A stretch of DNA of 64,000 bases from Luidia sarsii (Eukaryota; Echinodermata; Asteroidea; Paxillosida; Luidiidae). The notes under the pieces were generated by a model that saw only the letters and a program-made list of their open reading frames with translations, ran no database searches and was not told the origin of the DNA. Both the position numbers and the translations under genes were made by a program. How positions within the stretch are numbered: the stretch's first letter is position 1; each line of letters begins with the position of its first letter. Below, in pieces: positions 57,149-64,000 of the stretch. Location: assembly GCA_949987565.1 (NCBI GenBank), contig OX465109.1, positions 10,060,755-10,124,754 on the forward strand. Reading direction: 5' to 3'.

Positions 57149-58479
57149 AAACAGATTGACGTATGCAATGATGTTACCCAGACTAATGCAGGACGACGTG
57201 TACAAAACTGCATGTACATTGTATGCTGTACAAGGCAACCATTTTCCCTGAGCACATACAATGTATATATACATTATGTATGGCCTTCACAGGCACACAT
57301 GTACATTGTACATAATTATACGGTATACAGAGTAGCCTCAGCACAAGTTTCGGTTGTTTACCGGTATTCCCCATTCAGTTTCAGGAAGCCATGGCAGTGG
57401 TGGGGGGGGGGGTGGGGCATTCCGGTCATGGGTTTAGAACATAGCACAGAGAAAGCAAAACTGAAAGAGTATTGCCAAATATTTGCTTTGGCTGGGGTAG
57501 GTTGACAGTGAGGATAAGAGTGGGGGCTTGCTTGGCTAGAGGTGCAGGGCTTTTCTTGTTTAGGGGGGGAGGGGGAGGGATAGGTGTTACAAGGGGACTG
57601 GACAGTTTTACAGCACTTCCTTACCTCATCTCTAAAGCCCTGTCCGCACTGGACTTTTTGGGGGGCAAAGTAACCGAGACGCTGGGTACTTTACCCATTT
57701 TAAGTACAGTGCGAACGCCTCCGGAAGACTTCCACTCAGTTACTTTTCCCGACCCGCACAGGCATTTCTACCGGCCAACTTCTGCCCAGAAAGAATTACC
57801 GAGACACTTTTCCCGAGACGAAACGTCCAGAGTGGACTTAAGAGCTCTCTTCAATAGGGCCATTTCCACTGCACCAAATAAACGCGATCATTTGGATCGC
57901 GATTTAAATCGCGATTCAAACTCCACTTTTTTTGGCGTGAGTGGACACAATAAACGCGAATACAAGTGGGATTTGAATCGCGATTTGGACTCCACTATCA
58001 GTGAGATGTTTTTTCAAATTATCGCGTTCATTTGCGACGCGGTGGGTGTGGGAATGCTCTACTGAATCACACCGTTTTTTTTTTTTTAATCCCACAATGG
58101 ACCGCTCACGCTCAGATTGACAGGAAGTGCCGTGCTTGTTTATACGTCTCCCTGGCCCTGCGTGGGCCACCCTCAAGGACATGCCCACCATTTGACCACA
58201 ACTGCCAAAATCGCAATCGGCTCGCGATATTTTGGCCAGTGCGGAAACAACCGAAAAACCCCGGTTTTTTTTTAAATCACGATTCAAATCGCGACTATTT
58301 TCGTAGTGGGAAACGGCCCAAACGTGGGCTTTACACCGCCGGGAAGATACGGCACCAGCGTGCCTATCTCCGAAAGGGGTTGGCTAGAACTGGGTTGTAA
58401 TGAATAATAATTTAGGAATAAATGAATAACAAATGAGTACACATCATGAATATATGAATATCAATGACTAGGCACTCAC

Positions 58480-58556
58480 CAATGAAGCCCATGCTGCGGC
58501 CTAACACAAACAGGCCGTTGAGGGCGCCGATCTCAATTAATTCAGTCGCTTCCTCC
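58480..58556 (-). CDS. ACLY: ATP-citrate lyase, penultimate coding exon
   Basis: Minus-strand exon bounded by CTATAG and GTGAGTG. It encodes [20 protein letters not shown] followed by SMGFI, part of the citryl-CoA lyase (citrate-synthase-like) domain. The first base completes an Arg codon with the upstream exon and the last base begins the Gly codon finished in the last exon, so reading phase is continuous. It is separated from the last exon by a 6.2-kb intron. Confidence 0.93.
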
Positions 58557-58748
58557 CTATACAGTGAAACCAAGATTAAGCATTAACTTTTCATCCAACT
58601 CAAGGGGCTGAAATCTTTCTGTACATTTTTTGTGTCGGGACACCATCGTTTGAGGTGGTGTCGCGACAAACCGCCCTAGACTTGCTACCACCACTATGGA
58701 CAGCCTGAAATCTCGTCTGAAATACGTCAATTTCCGAATGAAATTTGT

Positions 58749-59016
58749 TTCAATGAGGGTTTGCCCAGGTGCTTGACGTAATCAGCACTGAATGCTCAGT
58801 GCTTTGCCCGGAGCCTGAGGAAAAACAATACAGGCAGCTTGGGGCGGGATTCGAACCCGCGACTCCTTCTTTCTAGTGCAGACGTCTTCACCACTCGACC
58901 ACCGAGCTGGTCGAGGCCGAGTGGCGTATTTCAATAATGTATAGCCGTGGGTACCGCATTGTATCACATCATGTTAGCGTCGAGGAAAATGTAATTCAAT
59001 GAGGGTTTGCCCAGTC
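58749..59016 (-). mobile_element. tRNA-derived SINE (family 1)
   Basis: Minus strand: GGTGGTCGAGTGGTGAAGAC (A-box-like) and GGGTTCGAATCCCGCC (B box), about 50 bp apart, as in a Ser/Leu-type tRNA. The outer sequence TTCAATGAGGGTTTGCCCAG appears at both ends. Related fragments at 14770-14865, 42044-42105 and 47877-47960. Confidence 0.75.
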
Positions 59017-59262
59017 GATGTGCATGTAGTAAGCAGTGCTAAGACTAAGTGCTTATGGCTTTTTTCTTTCTTTTGTATACTGTACATATGAGGCAAAGGC
59101 CTCAAAGAATAGATTTCATAGGGCCCAAAATTAATAACAAAATGTGCTCTGAAATTCCACTTTCAGTACTTCAGACAGCATTCCGAGGCATATCAAGTAA
59201 GATAAGACTAAACTACCAAAACAAAAATTACTAAAGTGGAAGGTTTGCATGGTGGAAATACT

Positions 59263-59407
59263 GAGTGGAAGGTTTGCAGTGACACCATGTAGCAGATCTC
59301 TTTCAGGAAGGGGTGTGGGTCTGAAAACAGAACCGGTTCTTTTCAGAGCCACACACCTTCTAGAAAGATATGACGTGCTACATGGTGTCACCGCAAACCT
59401 TCCACTC
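59263..59407. mobile_element. Foldback element, GTGACACCATGT family, in ACLY intron
   Basis: GAGTGGAAGGTTTGCAGTGA pairs with the right end; inner hairpin CAGAACCGGTTCTTTTC. Isolated family ends also occur at 14670-14720, 55070-55095 and 63590-63615. Confidence 0.7.
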
Positions 59408-60060
59408 ATATCAGGTAAACAAAGAAATGCAGACGTGAGTGCTTGTCCAGTGCAGAACTGAACAATACAATCGTTTAGGCATCTGTTGTGTCAATAGCAA
59501 AAACAAACAAACCCGCACGCACACAACATTTTTTTGACCTATGTGCCATGCCCAGCAATGAAATCCTATCACTTGCCATGAAATGGAATTCTTCTCCAAA
59601 AACAATAATGCCTTTAAAAAGGACACCACTTAGATTGACAAGTCACAGATCCTGCGATACTTTTGAGGTTTTTTTTTTTTTTCAAAATGCTTCAACACAT
59701 TCCTCATTCATGTGTGATTTTGGGTAATCATTTTTTAAATTTTTGGTATGATTTCTTACTTTGTTTGAACAAACTGCATTTTACATTGCAGTGTGTGCAG
59801 AAACAGCACATTGAGCATCGTCTTTGGTGGAGTTGCTGCTTCAGAAATACACATTTCCGGTTGTTATCGTTGCCATGTTTTGATGGGAAAAGTCCAACTC
59901 ATCCGTCTCAACTTAAACCAAACAAACTCAACCTGAACAAACCCGGACTAACCAGACCCGACCCGACCCGACCCGACCCAATACTTCACATTAATTCTGG
60001 TTGGAAATGGTGTTTCTTTCTACATTTTGAGTGGCTGCTGTTTATGTAGGATGTTCTTAC

Positions 60061-60143
60061 CTTGTGAAGGCCCCACAATGCCTCAGCATGTCTACCATGG
60101 CAACGCCGATGAATCCATCCACGTTCAGGATGAGGTTCGGTTT
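60061..60143 (-). CDS. ACLY: ATP-citrate lyase exon with active-site Asp (NVDG)
   Basis: Minus-strand exon between CACAG and GTAAG. It encodes [20 protein letters not shown] and RHCGAFT. The Asp of NVDG (codon 60117-60119) corresponds to human ACLY Asp1026, an acid/base residue of the citryl-CoA lyase active site. The last two bases begin the Arg codon completed downstream. Confidence 0.94.
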
Positions 60144-60234
60144 CTGTGAGCGAGAAAAACAAAATTTTGATGCACAATGCGGAATGTGTTATGCCACTCA
60201 CATACAGTCTACTCCAACTCAACCATCATAACTA

Positions 60235-61975
60235 AATTAACCCAAACCAATCAACCAACTCAATCAGCCCAACCCAACCCAACCCAACCAAACCCACAAC
60301 ATCCCAGCCAAGCCCTCACCCATTCAATCCAATGACAGCCCATCCCATCCAGCCCCAGCCTATACCAACCAAGCCGAACCCAACACAACCCTTAACACAA
60401 CCCAAGCAAACCAAACCCAACCCTACCCAACCCAAACAAACCCAACTTAACCTAACCCAATTCAACCCAACTCATACCAACCCAACCCAAACAAACTCAA
60501 CCCAACCCAAACAAACTCAACTTAACCTAACCCAATTCAACCCAACTCATACCAACCCAACCCAAACAAACTCAACCCAACCCAAACAAACTCAACCAAC
60601 CCATACCAACCCAATCCAAACAAACCCAACCCAACCCAACCTGACCCGACCCGACACGACCCAACCCATCCCATCCCGACCCAACCCAATTCCACCCAAC
60701 CCAACCCAACCCAACCCAACCCATCCCATCCCAACCCAACCCAACCCAAACAAACTCAACCCAACCAAACAAACTCAACCAACCCATACTAACCCAATCC
60801 AAACAAACCCAACCCAACCCAACCCAACCTGACCCGACCCGACCCGACCCATCCCATCCCGACCCAACCCAATTCCACCCAACCCAACCCAACCCAACCC
60901 AACCCAAACAAACTCAACCAACCCAAACAAACTCAACCAACCCATACCAACCCAATCCAAACAAACCCAACCCAACCCAACCTGACCCGACCCGACACGA
61001 CCCGACACGACACGACCCAACCCATCCCGACCCAACCCATTCCATCCCAACCCAACCCAACCCAAACAAACTCAACCCAACCAAACAAACTCAACCAACC
61101 CATACTAACCCAATCCAAACAAACCCAACCCAACCCAACCTGACCCGACCCATCCCATCCCAACCCAACCCAACCCAAACAAACTCAACCCAACCAAACA
61201 AACTCAACCAACCCATACTAACCCAATCCAAACAAACCCAACCCAACCCAACCTGACCCGACCCGACCCGACCCATCCCATCCCGACCCAACCCAATTCC
61301 ACCCAACCCAACCCAACCCAACCCAACCCAACCCAACCCAAACAAACTCAACCCAAACAAACTCAACCAACCCATACCAACCCAATCCAAACAAACCCAA
61401 CCCAACCCAACCTGACCCGACCCGACACGACCCAACCCATCCCGACCCAACCCATCCCATCCCGACCCAACCCAATTCCACCCAACCCAACCCAACCCAT
61501 CCCAACCAATCCAACCCAACCCAACCCAACCCAACCCATCCCAACCAAACCCAACCCATAACCAACCCAACCCAACCCAACCCAACCCATCCCAACCCAA
61601 CCCAACCCAACCCATCCCAACCCAACCCAACCCAACCCATCCCAACCCAACCCATCCCAACCCATCCCAACCCAACCCAACCCAACCCATCCCAACCCAA
61701 CCCAACCCAACCCAATCCAACCCATACCAACCAACCCAACCCAACCCATCCCAACCCAACCCAACACATCCCAACCAAACCCATCCCAACCAATCCAACC
61801 CAACCCAACCCATCCCAACCAAACCCAACCCATAATCAACCCAACCCAACCCAACCCAACCAAACCAAACCCAACCCAACCCATCCCAATCCAAACCAAC
61901 CCATACCAACCAACCCAACCCAACCCATCCCAACCCAACACAACCCAGCCAAACCCAATCCAACCCAACCTCAGC
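60235..61975 (+). repeat. (AACCC)n pentamer satellite in ACLY intron
   Basis: About 1.74 kb of CCCAA repeats with variants GACCC, CATCC and AAACAAACTC. AACCTGACCCGACCC marks recur at about 60639, 60827, 60980, 61138, 61251 and 61410, giving irregular higher-order units of 110-190 bp. The minus (sense) strand is TTGGG-rich. Trp/Gly frames are artefacts. Confidence 0.95.
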
Positions 61976-62056
61976 CTTTCAATCCTACATTTTAGACAGT
62001 CCTGGCAGCCACCAGACAGAGGCATACAGGTCGTTGCGGGGTTCGTGACCTCTCAC

Positions 62057-62170
62057 CTTAGCCGTGGTGATTTTCTCCACTTGCAGGGCGTAGTTCAGTA
62101 AGGGAGCATCCGGGAAGTTGTCCTTGACATACTGCTGGAGAATGACCACTCTCATATCGGGATTGTTGAT
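62057..62170 (-). CDS. ACLY: ATP-citrate lyase exon (INNPDMRV segment)
   Basis: Minus-strand exon of 38 whole codons bounded by TTTAG and GTGAGA. It encodes [20 protein letters not shown] onward to VEKITTAK, the segment after the catalytic His loop in the citryl-CoA lyase domain. Both junctions are phase 0 or consistent with the neighbouring exons. The downstream intron holds the CCCAA satellite. Confidence 0.94.
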
Positions 62171-62263
62171 CTAAACCACAAACAACCAGACAAAGCAACA
62201 GACAAACAAACAAGATAAATGCATGGACTCAAAACATCATTTGCTCCAGTAATCAATCACAGG

Positions 62264-62478
62264 GATTAATTTGGACTTTGAAAGTTAATGTTTTTCTTAT
62301 GTTCTTTCAACTGTGAGTTCCATGACATGACATTACAATAGCGCCCTCATTTCTATAAGGACATTTTTCTGACTCCACTCAGAAAAAGAAGCTTGCCAAT
62401 ATGTTTGTACAATTCAGACCCCTAGACGATAGCAGAAAATGAGCTTGAATGTGATATTTATTGCACAGACCCTTTAAC
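62264..62478 (+). repeat. Dispersed repeat, pair of 33416-33663, in ACLY intron
   Basis: Co-linear with 33416-33663; ends in GCACAGACCCTTTAA. Confidence 0.7.
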
Positions 62479-63005
62479 CCCTTGCATACGGATGATGGCG
62501 AAAAGCCACTCTAGGACCTTCGAAATTTGGACACCGCTAGTGTCCATATTTTAGACAAAGACTCTTTTCAGCAATATTTAGCATGACAATCACCTGTTTT
62601 GATGTCAGAGTCGTGTTTGCGGTCAATGGGTAGCGGTACACACTTCTTGGACACACATTACACACCCTATGCTCCATTGTACAGCACACACAGGGCCCCT
62701 CTGTGAGGGCGGCAAATCCCTTGACAAAAAAAGCCACACAGACTACCGCATTGTGCCACATTTATTTCGCAGGTAGATTGCTCTCTGATTATCAAGCGAG
62801 TTTTAGAAATGGCACTGTGACAGCCATTGGCACTAAAATAATCCCGTCCGTAAATCCCAAATTATTTCCCAAAATTTCCAAAATTTCACAAAATTTGCTT
62901 AACCCCTAAGGAGATAAGCAAATTTTGAGGGGCCTACGCAGCTCTATGAAATAGGTCCCTGGACTCGGTGGGGGAGGGGATATTCCTTCGTCTTCCAGCA
63001 CTGAC

Positions 63006-63149
63006 CGATTTGACGCGGTGCCCAATGCCCATGATCAGCTTGTGCTCCGCCCGCATCTTGTTGACAAAGTCGTTGGGGATGAGGCCCGAGTCGTAGGCCT
63101 CGCTGAACTGCTTGGCGGCCGCGTCCAACGCTCCCCCGAATCTATCGCC
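63006..63149 (-). CDS. ACLY: ATP-citrate lyase exon with active-site His (GIGHRVKS)
   Basis: Minus-strand exon of 48 codons, acceptor TTTCCAG|GGC, donor TCG|GTCAGT. It runs from [20 protein letters not shown] to [10 protein letters not shown]. The His of GHRVKS (codon 63018-63020) corresponds to human ACLY His975, a catalytic residue of the lyase domain. All five exons in the window are co-linear and together cover about 168 C-terminal residues of a protein of about 1,100; the remaining exons, including the ATP-grasp and CoA-binding domains, lie to the right of the window. Confidence 0.95.
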
Positions 63150-63726
63150 CTGGAAACGGACGGAAAAAACAAAAAAACAAAGACCACTTTTCAGGAATCT
63201 CAATACGGGCGATTCACAACACAGTGGATCGTGTCGCTATCACTAACATCCGGGTATCCATGAAAATTGTTGGTATAGTAGTCATTTTGTTATAGCAGTT
63301 GCTGCCGCATATCTACGGGACCTAAAAATCGGGAGCCAAAGGGCATGTTCGTTATAGCCAAATGTTCAGTATATCGTGTTCGTTATGGCGACGTTCCACT
63401 GCAGTGCGCCCTCAAGAGTTTGCAATGCGATAGCAAATCACAATGCGCGGAATCTGTCAACCCTTTTCATATGTGCATTGGGTCGACAGATAATGCGCTT
63501 TTTCATTGGCCAACGCGTTGTCAACTCTTGAGGGCGCCCTATAGTGAATCGCCCATATTCTTTGCGGAGCCGTACCCCTTCTTGAAGAAGACAGTTTCAC
63601 ATGGTGTCACGGCCAGCGCAAACATTCCCACCTAACAAATTCAAAGCTTGCTTCTCTGAAAGGTTTCACATATCAGACATTTATCATGATTCATAATTCT
63701 TTGGAAAAATGGCAAAGAAAACTTTG
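63150..63726 (-). other. ACLY intron, continues rightward
   Basis: Intronic sequence upstream of the GDRFGG exon. CAACTCTTGAGGGCGC (63523) pairs loosely with CGCCCTCAAGAGTTTG (63409), suggesting an inverted repeat of about 130 bp. No further ACLY exon seen before 64000. Confidence 0.45.
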
Positions 63727-64000
63727 ACTGGACCGGGATTTGAACCTGAGACGTCTGGTCTTGCGTACCAGGGCTCTTGCGGTCGGAGCTATCCAGCCCT
63801 CAGATGGTGGCCTTCCCAAAATTCTTAGTCAACTAGTCTTTGCCGGGGTGGGGGCGCCAGTCAGAATCTGGTCGACAAATAACCGGCGCATATCTCCAGG
63901 GATCACACGCCCACTTTCATTCAGATGAAAACAACAACAAACACCCTGTAAACCTGGCTACAGCAGCTCAGGGAATCGCACAAAGTGGATGCATCTCAAT
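63727..64000 (-). mobile_element. tRNA-derived SINE (family 2), runs to window end
   Basis: Minus strand 63799-63727 folds as a near-complete tRNA: GGGCTGGATAGCTC at the 5' end, B box GGTTCAAATCC, and CCAGTC closing the acceptor stem. The tail up to 64000 shares CAGGGATCACxCCC, CAAAGTGGATGCA with the copy at 54541. Confidence 0.7.

Larger units (their letters stand above)
52611..58479 (-). other. Long ACLY intron, repeat-filled
   Basis: Most of the 6.2-kb intron between the last two ACLY coding exons. Besides the elements listed separately it holds a foldback end at 53098-53150, a TAGAGGG repeat at 55035-55075, AT-rich sequence at 55480-56600 and, at 57855-58320, an element with AGGGCCATTTCCACTG and AGTGGGAAACGGCCC inverted ends and TCGCGATTTAAATCGCGA palindromes. 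No other exon seen. Confidence 0.55.

Noticed and set aside
58842..58917. Possible functional tRNA gene (and 63727-63799)
   Set aside because: Both boxes are present but the arms are imperfect and each is embedded in a longer repeated SINE with shared tails.
60332..62025. Trp/Gly-rich and Pro/Thr/Gln-rich frames
   Set aside because: Translations of the AACCC satellite.

Overview
The window looks like eukaryotic nuclear DNA from a marine invertebrate deuterostome. An echinoderm is my best guess; a cephalochordate or hemichordate is possible. The grounds are an ATP-citrate lyase gene with spliced animal-type exons, TPR-TIR proteins of the kind expanded in such animals, and a very high density of short DNA transposons, tRNA-derived SINEs and satellite arrays. 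The species assignment is inference. There are no prokaryotic features (no operons, CRISPR arrays or Shine-Dalgarno sites).

Four protein-coding loci can be supported. Two intronless paralogues encode TPR-TIR proteins of about 650 residues: gene A at 11342-13294 (+) and gene B at 28335-30371 (-). A third, more divergent relative, gene C, lies at 43839-46704 (+); one intron cuts its TIR domain directly after the W-C-R-Y-E motif. All three begin with a Cys-His-Leu-Thr-Trp motif resembling the start of vertebrate IFIT proteins, so I read them as IFIT-like TPR proteins fused to a C-terminal TIR domain, probably innate-immune. Genes A and B lack the TIR glutamate that gene C keeps. The right end (52174-63149, -) carries the last five coding exons of ATP-citrate lyase, including its citryl-CoA-lyase His and Asp; the 5' part lies beyond the window.

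A C2H2 zinc-finger reading frame (16382-16906, followed by a frame-shifted continuation to 17198) sits between oppositely oriented arrays of a TGCTCAT/ATGAGCA heptamer, suggesting an undescribed small mobile element.

The remaining sequence is mostly repeats. Non-autonomous DNA transposons include three 183-bp copies with 9-bp target duplications, a 188-bp family with TAA/TTA duplications, a TTAA family and several others. There are at least two tRNA-derived SINE families. Long, strongly strand-asymmetric satellites occur at 4.7-5.7, 6.7-6.8, 21.9-23.3, 24.4-26.3, 26.9-27.8, 45.6-46.4, 51.5-51.9 and 60.2-62.0 kb. The TPR-TIR genes stand out as GC-rich islands in this AT-richer, repeat-laden background.
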